Shown: piece after piece, positions 7,865 through 16,948 of the stretch
How positions within the stretch are numbered: the stretch's first letter is position 1
Layout: each line of letters opens with the position of its first letter
Assembly (NCBI GenBank): GCA_029560585.1
Contig: JAKQKQ010000123.1
Coordinates: 18,128-82,127 of the forward strand
Direction of reading: 5' to 3'
Length of the DNA: 64,000 nucleotides
Origin: Verrucomicrobiota bacterium
GTDB lineage: Bacteria; Verrucomicrobiota; Verrucomicrobiia; JADLBR01
Program-made: the position numbers and the translations under genes
The notes under the pieces: generated by a model
The model's input: only the letters and a program-made list of their open reading frames with translations
The model's database searches: none
What the model was told of the DNA's origin: nothing

Positions 7865-8719
7865 ATGCCCCAGACTGACTCCCGCCATCGGACGCCCGCC
7901 TTCACCGGTCCGGTCGAGTTCGCTCCGGGCTTCGCACCGCGCGGGGGCATCCACCACGTCCTCTTCGATTGGGATGGGACCCTTTCGCTCATCCGCGCGG
8001 GATGGGCCGAGGTCATGACCCCGATGTTTGCCGAGATGCTCCCGCCGCTGCCCGGCGAAAGCGAAAAGGACCGCCGGGATTTGGCCTTCGAGGACATCAT
8101 GCGCCTCAACGGCAAGCAGACGATCTATCAGATGATCCAATTGGCCGATCGCGTTCGGGAACGCGGCGGCGAACCCCGCGAGCCCCTCTGGTATAAGCAC
8201 GAATACCTTCGCCGGCTCGATGTGCGCATACGGCACCGGCTCGAAGGCATCGAGGCCGGGACCATCCGGCCGGATGACATGCTGGTCCACGGCGCACGCG
8301 ATCTGCTCGAGGCCCTGGCGCGCCGAGGCCTGACCCTGCATCTCGCAAGCGGCACCGACGAGCCGTTCGTCAGGCGCGAGGCCGACCTCCTGGATGTCAC
8401 CCGTTACTTCGGACGCCGCGTGCATGGCGCGCTCGACGACTACAAGAAGTTTTCAAAAAAAATGGTCATCGACCGCATCCTCGAGGAAAATCGAATCGCT
8501 GGCGCCACCCTGCTGGCGTTTGGCGATGGCTATGTTGAGATCGAGAACACTGTCGAGGTCGGCGGCCTGGCCGTCGCCGTCGCCAGCGACGAGCAGCACA
8601 ACGGCTCGGGTCGCATGGACGCCTGGAAGCGTGCCCGCCTCCTCGGCGTTGGGGCCCATGCCGTCATACCCGATTATCGCGATGCGCAATCGCTGTTGGA
8701 ATTGATTCTTGGCCCGTGA
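7865..8719 (+). CDS. HAD family hydrolase (phosphatase-like)
   Basis: This 284-residue haloacid dehalogenase superfamily protein has motif I HHVLFDWDGTLSLI (nucleophile and acid Asp), motif II in LHLASGTDE, a motif III Lys in the KKFSKKM region and motif IV AFGDGYVE. A helical cap lies between motifs I and II. The likely reaction is removal of phosphate from a small metabolite such as a sugar phosphate. The ATG at 7865 precedes the conserved part; an earlier in-frame start exists at 7826. Its stop overlaps the next gene (GTGA), so the two products are probably made together and may act in one pathway. The substrate is unknown. Confidence 0.85.
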   Translation: MPQTDSRHRTPAFTGPVEFAPGFAPRGGIHHVLFDWDGTLSLIRAGWAEVMTPMFAEMLPPLPGESEKDRRDLAFEDIMRLNGKQTIYQMIQLADRVRERGGEPREPLWYKHEYLRRLDVRIRHRLEGIEAGTIRPDDMLVHGARDLLEALARRGLTLHLASGTDEPFVRREADLLDVTRYFGRRVHGALDDYKKFSKKMVIDRILEENRIAGATLLAFGDGYVEIENTVEVGGLAVAVASDEQHNGSGRMDAWKRARLLGVGAHAVIPDYRDAQSLLELILGP

Positions 8720-9867
8720 GCACGACCGCACCAAACGGGGACCCTCGCCCAGCGGTCCGCCGAAAGGCGGGGCCTATCGATCTCGCGAAGCTCCGCACGC
8801 GGCCCCTCGCCGAGCGCAACAGCCTCACCCGGGCCGAGGACATCCTCATCGATCCCGATGCGTCGCCACCCCCCCTTCCCGCCCTGGCCGTCGGCGCGGT
8901 CGGCGAATGCGCGGCACGAATCAGATCAGCCCGCGCCCGCGGAGCCGCCATCATGCTCATCTACGGCGCCCATCTGCTTCGCAATGGCGCCGCAGCCATC
9001 GTCGGTCGCCTGATCGAGCGCGGCTGGCTGACGCATGTGGCCACCAACGGCGCCGGCGCCATCCATGACTGGGAGTATGCATGGCTGGGCCGTTCCACGG
9101 AAAGCGTCCGCGAAAACGTTGCGGCCGGCTGTTTCGGCACCTGGGATGAGACGTCGCGCAACATCCATCTGGCCCTGATGGCCGGCGCGCTCGACGGCCT
9201 CGGTTTCGGCCAATCGGTCGGGCGCTTCATCGCGGAGGACGGCACCGCCCTGCCCGAAGTCAATACCCTCGCCAACGCGATCGCCGACGATCCCGCCCAC
9301 CCCCTGACCGCCGCCCGCGCCGATCTCCTTCGCGCCATGCGCGAGCAACGCATCCCAGGCGGCACCGCGCGCATCGAGCACCGCTGGAGACACGCCTCGA
9401 TCCTCGCGCAGGCTTGGAGCCTCGGCATTCCCGCAACCGTTCATCCCGGCATCGGCTACGACATCATCACCTGCCATCCCGTTTTCAACGGCGCGGTGAT
9501 CGGACGAGCGGGGGATCTGGACTTCAGGCTCTTCGCGGGATCCGTGGATCGCCTCGACGGCGGGGTCGCACTCTCCGTCGGTTCCGCCATCATGGGCCCG
9601 CAGGTTTTTGAGAAGTCTCTCAGTTGCGCGAACAACCTGCGGCTTCAGCATGGGCGCCCCATCGTCTCGGACCACGCCATCTATGTCGTCGATCTCCAAG
9701 ACGGCGGCGGCTGGGATTGGTCGCAGGGCGAACCCCCGAAGACAAGCGCCGCATATTACCTCCGCTTCTGCAAGAGCTACGTCCGCATGGGCGGCGCGAT
9801 GCACTACGTCCAGTGCGACAACGCCGCATTCGCCCACCACCTCCTCCGCGCCCTGGAGAGCGCCTAA
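8716..9867 (+). CDS. Conserved deoxyhypusine-synthase-like protein of unknown role
   Basis: This 383-residue protein starts at a GTG overlapping the HAD stop by 4 bases. The segment IMLIYGAHLLRNGAAAIVGRLIERGWLTHVATNGAGAIHDWEYA resembles the NAD-binding core of deoxyhypusine-synthase-like proteins. A later GIGYDIITCHPVFNG and the C-terminal DNAAFAHHLLRALE also look conserved. Bacteria do not make hypusine, so the bacterial relatives must do something else; some homospermidine synthases come from this fold. Pairing with a phosphatase, and a PfkB sugar kinase 6 kb away, hints at a sugar or heptose pathway, but that is only inference. The function is not recognised with confidence. Confidence 0.7.
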   Translation: MSTTAPNGDPRPAVRRKAGPIDLAKLRTRPLAERNSLTRAEDILIDPDASPPPLPALAVGAVGECAARIRSARARGAAIMLIYGAHLLRNGAAAIVGRLIERGWLTHVATNGAGAIHDWEYAWLGRSTESVRENVAAGCFGTWDETSRNIHLALMAGALDGLGFGQSVGRFIAEDGTALPEVNTLANAIADDPAHPLTAARADLLRAMREQRIPGGTARIEHRWRHASILAQAWSLGIPATVHPGIGYDIITCHPVFNGAVIGRAGDLDFRLFAGSVDRLDGGVALSVGSAIMGPQVFEKSLSCANNLRLQHGRPIVSDHAIYVVDLQDGGGWDWSQGEPPKTSAAYYLRFCKSYVRMGGAMHYVQCDNAAFAHHLLRALESA

Positions 9868-10417
9868 CAGCATATTGAAAGACGCCAGGTCATCACCTCT
9901 ACGCTCGTGTCTCAGTATCGGTTGGGAGGGACGCCGGCCCCGGCGTCCGCGATTCACCAGTCGCGCAACGCCCGGGCCAACCCGGCCCGCGAGGCGAGCG
10001 TGTCTCAAAATCTATGAACCGCGCCGCCTGGCACAGGCGGCCTACAAATTTTGTAGGGCATCTCTGTGAGATGCCGTGCATTGTCGCGCGCCACACACCA
10101 TTGGAAGTCCCCTCTATCATCAGATGGGCATTGATTGTTGGGTGTTCCATGTTGGGCGTTTGAGTTTTGAGACAGCCTCAGGCCTCGGGCCCTCCCCAGG
10201 ATGCTCGCATGGCGAATCCATCGAAAGGCCATGTCGATGTTGCTTGCTGGGCGTTGATATCTGTTGTTCCCACGGAACAATGACGTTTTGAGACAGGCAC
10301 GGCCCGGCGTCCCTCCCGTGCCCATCGCTCGACCGCCGGGACGTGGAGAATCCCCCCCCCGCGCGCAATTCCATCTCTGGACTTGGCACGGATACCACTT
10401 GGCGTTCATCCTCAATC
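9868..10417. other. 550-base intergenic region, no gene seen apart from hairpin repeats
   Basis: The stretch between the deoxyhypusine-synthase-like gene and the esterase has no convincing reading frame. It contains a cluster of three consecutive hairpins (10024-10075, listed separately) and two nearby stretches sharing the phrase TTTTGAGACA (around 10165 and 10287), the relics of a dispersed or decayed repeat. Confidence 0.6.
10024..10075. repeat. Triple-hairpin intergenic repeat (CTGTG-loop family, copy 1)
   Basis: Three back-to-back palindromes can be read: CCGCCTG-GCA-CAGGCGG (10024-10040), CCTACAAA-T-TTTGTAGG (10041-10057) and GGCATCT-CTGTG-AGATGCC (10057-10075). The last type recurs at 19776-19794 and 21730-21746 with the same five-base loop (CTGTG or its complement CACAG), so this is a dispersed palindromic family. 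Confidence 0.7.
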
Positions 10418-12553
10418 ATGGACAGCGCTCGTCTGGATTGGCGTCATCCCGAAATCACCCATCGCTCACCGCGGCCCGCACCGTGGACTCGGCGCGACAT
10501 GCTGCGCACCGGTGCGCTGGCGGCAGCCTATTGGACGATCGCCTCGCACGATCGCGCCTTCGCCGCAAGTCCCCCGCCGCCCAAAGCCCCGACCCCTGCC
10601 GTGCTGAACCGCTTCCCCGAAATGCTCCAGCGATATTTCGCGGGACGGGTGCGCGAGGCCGAGGCCCGATCGGATGCGACCCGCGCGGCCCTGCGCACGC
10701 GCGAGGACGCCGAGGCCTATGTCCGCACCGTGAGGGAGAAGATCCGCGACTCGTTTGCGCCCTTTCCCGAAAAGACACCCCTGAACCCAAAGGTCACCGG
10801 GGTGGTCGAGCGAGATCCGTACAACATCGAGAAGATCATCTTCGAAAGCCGACCGGGGTTCTATGTCACCGCCAATCTCTATGTCCCAAAGGGAAAGAAG
10901 TTCCCGGCTCCGGGCGTAGTCGGAAGCTGCGGGCACTCGGCCAATGGCAAGGCTGCCGAGACCTACCAGTCGTTCGCCCAGGGCCTCGCGCGCCAAGGTT
11001 ACATCGTCCTGATCTACGATCCCATCGGCCAGGGGGAACGACTCCAGTATCCCGACGCAAAGCTAAAGTCCACGGTCGGTGTCGGCGTGAAGGAACACCT
11101 CCATGCCGGCAACCAGCAGATACTGGTGGGCGAATCCATGGCGTCGTGGCGCGCCTGGGATGGGATCCGCGCACTCGATTACCTCCTGGGCCGCCCCGAG
11201 GTCGATCCGCGCCACGTCGGCATCACCGGAAACTCCGGCGGTGGCACGATGACCACGTGGCTCTGCGGCGTGGAACAGCGCTGGACCATGGGCGCGCCGA
11301 GCTGCTTCGTCACAACGTTCCGCCGCAATTTCGAAAACGAGCTCCCGGCGGATGCCGAGCAATATCCGCCTCGAGCGATCGCCCTCGGACTCGACCACGC
11401 CGATTTCCTTGCCGCCCTCGCCCCGAAACCCGTCCTCATCGTCGCGCAAGAGAAAGACTTCTTCGACGTGCGAGGCGCGCGCGAGGCGCATGCCCGCCTG
11501 CGCCAACTCTATCGTCTGCTCGGCCACGAGGACCGGATCGGGCTGTACGTCGGGCCGGGCCCGCATGGCTATGCGAAGGACGGCCGCGAGGCCATGTACC
11601 GGTGGTTCAACGGCGCCACGGGCATCTCGGATGCCCAGTCGGAACCCGAGTTGACCATCGAGAAAGACGAGGCTCTCCAGTGTACCAAGACCGGACAGGT
11701 CGTCGAACTGGGCGGGCGCACCGTGTTCTCTTTCACCCGCGACAAGGCCAAGGCCCTCGCGGGCGAGCGTCCCGCGCAGACCGACGCCCAGACCCTCGCG
11801 ACCACCGTGAGGGCGCTGCTCAAAATGCCCCAGGCCAAAGGCGATCCCGGCGCGCGCGTCCTGCGCCCGCTGCCTTCGCGCGGTTACCCGAGACGCCACG
11901 CCACACCGTACGCGGTCTGCACCGAGCCGGGCATCGAAGCCATTGTCTACCGTCTCGCGGATGAACGGCTCGAGTCCTTCCCCCCGCCCGACCAGCGCCG
12001 CGCCCTGCTATACATCTCCCACGTTTCAAGCGACGCGGAACTCCGTTCCGAACCCCTCATCCGCGATCTCATCACCGCCGAGCCCGAGGCCACCCTATAC
12101 GCGTGCGACCTTCGCGGCACGGGCGAATCCCAGCCCAATACCTGCGGCATCGACACGTTCTATGACCGCTACGGCAATGACTATTTCTACGCGGGCTACT
12201 CGCTCATGCTCGACCACCCCTTCCCGGGCCAGCGCACCCTGGACGTCCTGCGCGTCATCGATTGGCTGGGCACCATCGGCCACGCCGACGTGCACCTGGT
12301 CGCCCGCGGCCGGGGTGCGATCCCCGCCACGTTCGCGGCCCTCCTGTCCCCCCGCGTGGCGCGCGTCACCCTCAAGAACGCACCGGCCTCCTATGGCGAA
12401 ATCGCCATGACCGAGGACTATGCCTGGCCGCTGTCGGCCCTCGTGCCCGGCGCCCTAGAGAAATTCGATCTCCCCGACTGCTATCGGGCCCTTGAATCCA
12501 AGGGCCTCCGCCTGATCGAACCCTGGGGCGCCAAGGCCGACCCCGGCACGTAG
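10418..12553 (+). CDS. Exported double alpha/beta-hydrolase (acetyl-xylan-esterase-like)
   Basis: The product has 711 residues. The ATG at 10418 gives a twin-arginine-type signal (WTRRDMLRTGALAAAYW), so it is probably exported folded. The first alpha/beta-hydrolase domain (about residues 80-400) has YDPIGQGER and the nucleophile elbow GITGNSGGGTMT (Ser near 273), like the acetyl xylan esterase (AXE1/CE7) and dienelactone hydrolase families of Planctomycetes and Verrucomicrobia. A second, degenerate hydrolase-like half (about 480-700) has DLRGTGES but an elbow reading VARGRGAI, with Arg where the nucleophile would be; it is probably structural. Likely role: deacetylation of plant or algal polysaccharides. 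The substrate is not shown by the sequence. Confidence 0.8.
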   Translation: MDSARLDWRHPEITHRSPRPAPWTRRDMLRTGALAAAYWTIASHDRAFAASPPPPKAPTPAVLNRFPEMLQRYFAGRVREAEARSDATRAALRTREDAEAYVRTVREKIRDSFAPFPEKTPLNPKVTGVVERDPYNIEKIIFESRPGFYVTANLYVPKGKKFPAPGVVGSCGHSANGKAAETYQSFAQGLARQGYIVLIYDPIGQGERLQYPDAKLKSTVGVGVKEHLHAGNQQILVGESMASWRAWDGIRALDYLLGRPEVDPRHVGITGNSGGGTMTTWLCGVEQRWTMGAPSCFVTTFRRNFENELPADAEQYPPRAIALGLDHADFLAALAPKPVLIVAQEKDFFDVRGAREAHARLRQLYRLLGHEDRIGLYVGPGPHGYAKDGREAMYRWFNGATGISDAQSEPELTIEKDEALQCTKTGQVVELGGRTVFSFTRDKAKALAGERPAQTDAQTLATTVRALLKMPQAKGDPGARVLRPLPSRGYPRRHATPYAVCTEPGIEAIVYRLADERLESFPPPDQRRALLYISHVSSDAELRSEPLIRDLITAEPEATLYACDLRGTGESQPNTCGIDTFYDRYGNDYFYAGYSLMLDHPFPGQRTLDVLRVIDWLGTIGHADVHLVARGRGAIPATFAALLSPRVARVTLKNAPASYGEIAMTEDYAWPLSALVPGALEKFDLPDCYRALESKGLRLIEPWGAKADPGT

Positions 12554-12644
12554 CCCATACGACCTCACGCGGACCCAAAAACGTCAGCCGCCGAAGGCCT
12601 GGGTCATCAATCGGGCCACGGCCCAATCCGCGCGCCCGGTCCCG

Positions 12645-13754
12645 TCACACGTCTCTGCGACGCCGCACCGCCTCGGCGAGGGTCTCGAGCGCACCGAACG
12701 AATCGTCCCAGCCAAGGCACGCATCCGTGATGCTCTGGCCGAAAGTCGGCTGCGTTCCGGGTGTAAGGTCCTGTCGCCCCTCGACCAGGTGCGACTCTAT
12801 CATGACCCCGAAGATGGCCCGCGAGCCGCCCGCGATCTGCCCCGCCACGTCGCGGCACACGTCCAACTGGCGCCTGAAGTCTTTCCTGCTGTTGGCGTGC
12901 GAGAAATCAATCATGAGCCGCGGGGTGAGCCCGGCCTTCTCCAGATCGGCGCACGCCTTGCGCACGCTCTCGGCATCGTAGTTCGGGCGCGAGCCCCCGC
13001 GAAGGATGATATGGCAATCATCGTTGCCGCGCGTGGCGACAATCGCCACCTGGCCGATCTTGTGGACCGAAAGAAAATGGTGGCGCTGCCGGGCCGCCAA
13101 GATCGCATCCAGCGCAATCTTGACGTTTCCGTCGGTCCCATTCTTGAACCCAATCGGCGCCGAGATACCGGAAGCCAGTTCCCGATGAACCTGCGACTCG
13201 GTGGTGCGCGCACCGATCGATCCCCATGACACTAGGTCGCCCACGTACTGCGGCGAAATCGTGTCCAAAAACTCGCAGCCGGTCGGCACGCCCGTCTCGT
13301 TGATGCGGACCAGCAGGTCGCGCGCTATCCGGAGGCCCTCGCTGATCCGGAAACTGCCGTTGAGATAGGGATCGTTGATCAGACCCTTCCAGCCCACGGT
13401 CGTCCGCGGCTTCTCGAAGTACACGCGCATCACGATTTCGAGATCCACCGCGAACTGTCCCCTCGCGCAGGCCAGCTTGCCCGCGTACGCGAGCGCCGCC
13501 GCGGGATCGTGGATGGAACACGGCCCAATCACCACCAAGAGCCGATCGGATCTTCCGTGCAAGATATCCCGGATTCGGCCCCGCGTCCCCGCGATCAAAT
13601 GCTCCGCCCCCGTTCCCTTGATCGGAAAGAACCGGATCAGGTGCGCCGGCGGCGGCAACGGCACGATGCTCTCGATGTGCTCGTCGTCCGTCAGCGACGT
13701 CTTGTCCACCGGCGCAATCTCGAACTCGGTATCTTCGGGCTGGGCCATGTTCAT
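12645..13754 (-). CDS. aroG: 3-deoxy-7-phosphoheptulonate (DAHP) synthase, AroG/F/H type
   Basis: This is a 369-residue type I alpha DAHP synthase, which condenses phosphoenolpyruvate with erythrose 4-phosphate as the first step of the shikimate pathway. Family motifs are LLVVIGPCSIHDP, RVYFEKPRTTVGWKGLINDP, GARTTESQVHRELASG, GFKNGTDGN, RGGSRPNYD, DFSHANSRKD and the C-terminal GQSITDACLGWDD. The start MNMAQPEDTEF is chosen because it gives about the E. coli AroG length (350) plus a short tail. The frame stays open far upstream, antisense to the ceramidase gene, but that part has no family similarity. The N-terminal extension that normally binds aromatic amino acids is present in outline; which amino acid inhibits it cannot be told. 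Confidence 0.95.
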   Translation of the reverse strand: MNMAQPEDTEFEIAPVDKTSLTDDEHIESIVPLPPPAHLIRFFPIKGTGAEHLIAGTRGRIRDILHGRSDRLLVVIGPCSIHDPAAALAYAGKLACARGQFAVDLEIVMRVYFEKPRTTVGWKGLINDPYLNGSFRISEGLRIARDLLVRINETGVPTGCEFLDTISPQYVGDLVSWGSIGARTTESQVHRELASGISAPIGFKNGTDGNVKIALDAILAARQRHHFLSVHKIGQVAIVATRGNDDCHIILRGGSRPNYDAESVRKACADLEKAGLTPRLMIDFSHANSRKDFRRQLDVCRDVAGQIAGGSRAIFGVMIESHLVEGRQDLTPGTQPTFGQSITDACLGWDDSFGALETLAEAVRRRRDV

Positions 13755-14000
13755 TAGAATAGACGGCATCCTCCCGCAGTCGAGGGCCGACACGATCGGA
13801 TGCTTGAGCCACGCACGTCCCCGCCGTGGCGCAGGCAATCCTGCCTGCGGCGATGTTTCTCGGCGGATGTCAGCAGATAAGACTGTTGTCCCGCCCCGGT
13901 TGGGGATTTTCGGGCGACGCAGTCTGGCGCCACGCACCGGCGATCCCAACACTGAGCCGATCCACCTTGCACCACCGCGGGGGAACGATATGGTGCCCGC

Positions 14001-15296
14001 ATGATCCCGATCCGATCCAGACGGGCCCTCCTCCTTTTCTGCTCCCTCGCGATCCCAATTCTCTCCACCGGGCAAACAGAGGGCCTGCGTGTCGGGGTCG
14101 CCAAGGCGGACATCACGCCCGCGCGACCCTGCATGCTGGGGGGCTACGCAAGCCGGACCAACCTTTCCACGGGTGTGCACGATCCACTGTCGGCCCGCGC
14201 CACGGTGTTCGAGCACGATGGCCGTCGCCTCGCCCTCGTCTCCGTGGACATTCTCGGCTTTTACAACGAGACGGCGGAGCCCCTCCGCAATGCGATCGTC
14301 GACGCTTGTGGCCTGCAGCCAGCGCAGCTCATGCTCGCCGCCATCCACACGCATGCCGCCCCAATCCCGGTCCTTGCGGCGGGCAAATTCCACCCCAACA
14401 ACGTCGACTACACGAAGACACTCAAGGATCGGCTGGTCAAGGTGACCAAGGACGCCATCGACGGACTGCGCCCCGCCCGAATTGGGATTGGCGTTGGCGC
14501 ATCTCCCGTCGGTGTGAATCGGCGGGAGCGCGCGACCGACAAGAACGGGCAACCCTTGATCCGGCTCGGCCGCAACCCCCCCGGCATCACCGACCACGAT
14601 GTGCAGGTCCTTCAGGTCCGTGAAAGGGATACGGATCAAATAGCCGCAACGCTGTTCGCCTACGCGACACACGGCACATCCCTCGGCGGCAAGAATCTTG
14701 TCGTCAGCGGCGATGTGCTCGGCCTCGCGGAACAGTTCGTCGAAAAATACCTTGGCAACGGCATTGTCGGGCCCGCATTCGCCGGGGCCTCCGGCGACAT
14801 CGACCCGTGGTTCCGCGTCTTGCCCGAGATCAAGACCGCAGACAATTGGATTCCCGAACCCGTCCTGCTCGGCACCTTCCTCGGAGAAGAGGCGATCCAC
14901 ACCTCCGAGGGCATCCGGGATTTCAGCCCAAATGGTCCCGTCGCATCCTTGCTAAAGACCATACAGCTCCCCGCGAAAGCCGATCCGCAAAATCCGGGGC
15001 AGACCAATTCTCCCCCCCTCCCATTCGCCATCACCGCGGCCAGAGTGGGCGACGTGGCCCTGGTCGGGCTCGGCGGGGAGGTGTTCAACGAGATCGGGCG
15101 TGCCATCAAAGACCTGTCGCCCTTCCCCCGCACCATAATCATCACGCATTGCAACGGCGCCGCCGGTTATCTCGTCCCCGCACGGGCCTATCCCGAGGGC
15201 GGCTATGAGGTGAAGACCACCCATTTCTCCCCCGAGGCGTCCGATGCTGTTATCAAAGAGGTCGCATCGCTCCTCCGGCAACTGAAGAACGAATAG
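14001..15296 (+). CDS. Secreted neutral/alkaline ceramidase-like protein
   Basis: This 431-residue protein has a signal peptide (RALLLFCSLAIPILSTGQT) and the start of the neutral/alkaline non-lysosomal ceramidase N-terminal domain (LRVGVAKADITPARPCMLGGY). It then shows the metal-binding His pattern AAIHTHAAP and FAYATHGTSLGG. Related proteins in Planctomycetes and Verrucomicrobia are short and lack the C-terminal Ig-like domain of true ceramidases (about 650 residues), as here. It would be an exported amidase or hydrolase of unknown substrate. It is transcribed divergently from the DAHP synthase gene. An imperfect hairpin repeat begins about 145 bases after its stop. Confidence 0.82.
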   Translation: MIPIRSRRALLLFCSLAIPILSTGQTEGLRVGVAKADITPARPCMLGGYASRTNLSTGVHDPLSARATVFEHDGRRLALVSVDILGFYNETAEPLRNAIVDACGLQPAQLMLAAIHTHAAPIPVLAAGKFHPNNVDYTKTLKDRLVKVTKDAIDGLRPARIGIGVGASPVGVNRRERATDKNGQPLIRLGRNPPGITDHDVQVLQVRERDTDQIAATLFAYATHGTSLGGKNLVVSGDVLGLAEQFVEKYLGNGIVGPAFAGASGDIDPWFRVLPEIKTADNWIPEPVLLGTFLGEEAIHTSEGIRDFSPNGPVASLLKTIQLPAKADPQNPGQTNSPPLPFAITAARVGDVALVGLGGEVFNEIGRAIKDLSPFPRTIIITHCNGAAGYLVPARAYPEGGYEVKTTHFSPEASDAVIKEVASLLRQLKNE

Positions 15297-15439
15297 GAAA
15301 TTCAGTTGCCGGACAGCATGAGCCTGCTTGCAGGCGATTTCATGCGCGAATCGCGCGCAAGTGCGTTCCCGCGTCGCATTTTCACCCCCGGTGGCGCCCC
15401 GGATGTCCGCCGGCGGGCGGGCGTCCAGGGCATGGGATC

Positions 15440-15663
15440 TAGCCAGAAACTTCGGGCGCTGTTCGCGGGCGCGGCTCGTGCCCCGACCCAGGATTCGGGC
15501 CGGGAGGGTTTCGGACTGCGGTGGCAGAGTCCGGCAACCGCCGGACGGCGCCACCGCTTTGGCAGCGCGCAAAGCGCGAGCCGAGCCCATCGGCTTCGGC
15601 TCCGCCGGAGGCAAAAGCGGTGTCGTCGCTTCGCTCTGCCACCGCAGTCCAAAACGGCCCCGC
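15440..15663. repeat. Dispersed hairpin element, copy 1 (with internal insertion)
   Basis: The first 107 bases or so are almost identical to 19563-19669, and the last 30 (15634-15663) match the end of that copy, but about 90 extra bases are inserted between. The outer arms 15513-15529 (GGACTGCGGTGGCAGAG) and 15634-15650 are perfect complements, and the insertion carries its own inverted repeat (CACCGCTTT with AAAAGCGGTG). The whole folds as a branched stem-loop. It lies between the ceramidase-like and PfkB genes. Confidence 0.85.
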
Positions 15664-15815
15664 CGCGCGCCGGGGGCGGCGCTGACTCGAAAGTTCCCGC
15701 AGCCGACCGAATGGGCGTTTGACGGCCAAGGTCTCTTGCGCCAGCTGCCAGCTGCATCCTGCACCGGCATTCCCCTTTTCGTCCTGCGCCAAGGCCGTAT
15801 AGTGATTCTTTCGGC

Positions 15816-16835
15816 ATGGATCTGTCCGGATTTCGTGAGATTGCCGCGCGGTGCATGCGGCTGCGCATCGCCGTGGCGGGTGATTTTTGCCTCGACCGCT
15901 ATCTCGAGATCGATCCGGCGCGCGCCGAGACATCCATCGAGACGGGCCTGCCCGTGCGCAACGTGGTGCGCGTCCGCCCACAGCCCGGTGCGGCGGGCAC
16001 GGTGCTGAACAACCTCGCCTCGCTTGGCGTTGGCGAATTGTACCCGGTCGGCTTCTGCGGGGACGATGGCGAGGGCTACGAGCTGCGATGCGCGCTGGCC
16101 AAGCTTCCGGGTGCCCGTCTCGACGCATTCGTCACCACGCCCGAGCGCCGCACGTTCACCTACTGCAAACCCCTCCTGATCGAACCCGGCAAGGCGCCCC
16201 GAGAATTGGAGCGTCTCGACTCCAAGAACTGGACCCCCACGCCCGCCCCTCTGCAGCGCCAGCTCATCAATCATATCGGTCGCCTCGCGCCCGAGATCGA
16301 CGCGCTCATCCTCATGGATCAGGTAGATGTTACCGAAACCGGCGTGGTCACGAGCGCGGTGCGCGATGCCGCCCTCGATGCGCTTCGCAAGCGCCCATCC
16401 CTGTTGGTGCTGGCGGATTCCCGCCGCGGGCTCGGCGATTACCCGCCGCTTGCATTTAAGATGAACGCCGCAGAACTCGCCGCACTCTCCGGCGCGCATG
16501 CCCCGGCAGACGTGTCCGCGGCGACAGAAATGGCGACCCACTTGGCCCGCCGCAACCGGCAGCCCGTCTTCGTCACGTTGTCCGAACACGGCATCGTCGC
16601 CGCCTCGCCCGATGGCGCCGCCGAGCACGCCCCCGCGCTGGCCGTTCGCGGACCCATCGACATCGTCGGCGCCGGCGATTCCGTGACGGCCAATCTCGCC
16701 GCCGCACTCGCCGCCGGCGCATCGATGCGGCACGCCATCGAGATCGCCATGGCCGCCGCGTCGGTAGTGGTTCACAAGCTCGGCACCACCGGAACGGCAT
16801 CGCCCCAAGAGATCGAAGCGCTGCTCGAAACCTGA
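15816..16835 (+). CDS. PfkB-family carbohydrate kinase, RfaE1/HldE-like
   Basis: This 339-residue ribokinase-fold kinase has N-terminal RIAVAGDFCLDRYLE, the substrate loop PGAAGTVLNNLASLG, and the C-terminal PfkB signature DIVGAGDSVTANLAAALAAGA, whose Asp is the catalytic base. The ending AASVVVHKLGTTGTA matches D-glycero-beta-D-manno-heptose-7-phosphate kinase (RfaE domain I) more than ribokinase or fructokinase. No nucleotidyltransferase domain is fused. It probably phosphorylates a heptose or other sugar in the cytoplasm. It starts 153 bases after the end of a hairpin repeat and shows no obvious operon partner, though the HAD phosphatase at 7865 could belong to the same kind of pathway. 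Confidence 0.85.
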   Translation: MDLSGFREIAARCMRLRIAVAGDFCLDRYLEIDPARAETSIETGLPVRNVVRVRPQPGAAGTVLNNLASLGVGELYPVGFCGDDGEGYELRCALAKLPGARLDAFVTTPERRTFTYCKPLLIEPGKAPRELERLDSKNWTPTPAPLQRQLINHIGRLAPEIDALILMDQVDVTETGVVTSAVRDAALDALRKRPSLLVLADSRRGLGDYPPLAFKMNAAELAALSGAHAPADVSAATEMATHLARRNRQPVFVTLSEHGIVAASPDGAAEHAPALAVRGPIDIVGAGDSVTANLAAALAAGASMRHAIEIAMAAASVVVHKLGTTGTASPQEIEALLET

Positions 16836-16948
16836 CCCGAGAATTGCGGGCAAAAGTCCAGGTGGAAGAACTGCGCGTGCCCAATATGAATTTATCAGTG
16901 GACGAGAGCCCTGCCCACGGCCCAATTTGTTCGCAAGGTTGAACCATC

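Noticed and set aside
10264..11964. Plus-strand open frame of 566 codons overlapping the esterase
   Set aside because: Arg/Pro-rich out-of-frame translation; the esterase frame carries the domain motifs.
13755..14900. Upstream extension of the DAHP synthase frame
   Set aside because: No family similarity; lies antisense to the ceramidase gene and precedes the usual start by hundreds of residues.
14952..16925. Long open frame of 657 codons on the minus strand
   Set aside because: Antisense to the ceramidase, hairpin and PfkB genes; no domain, low-complexity Arg/Gly composition from high GC.
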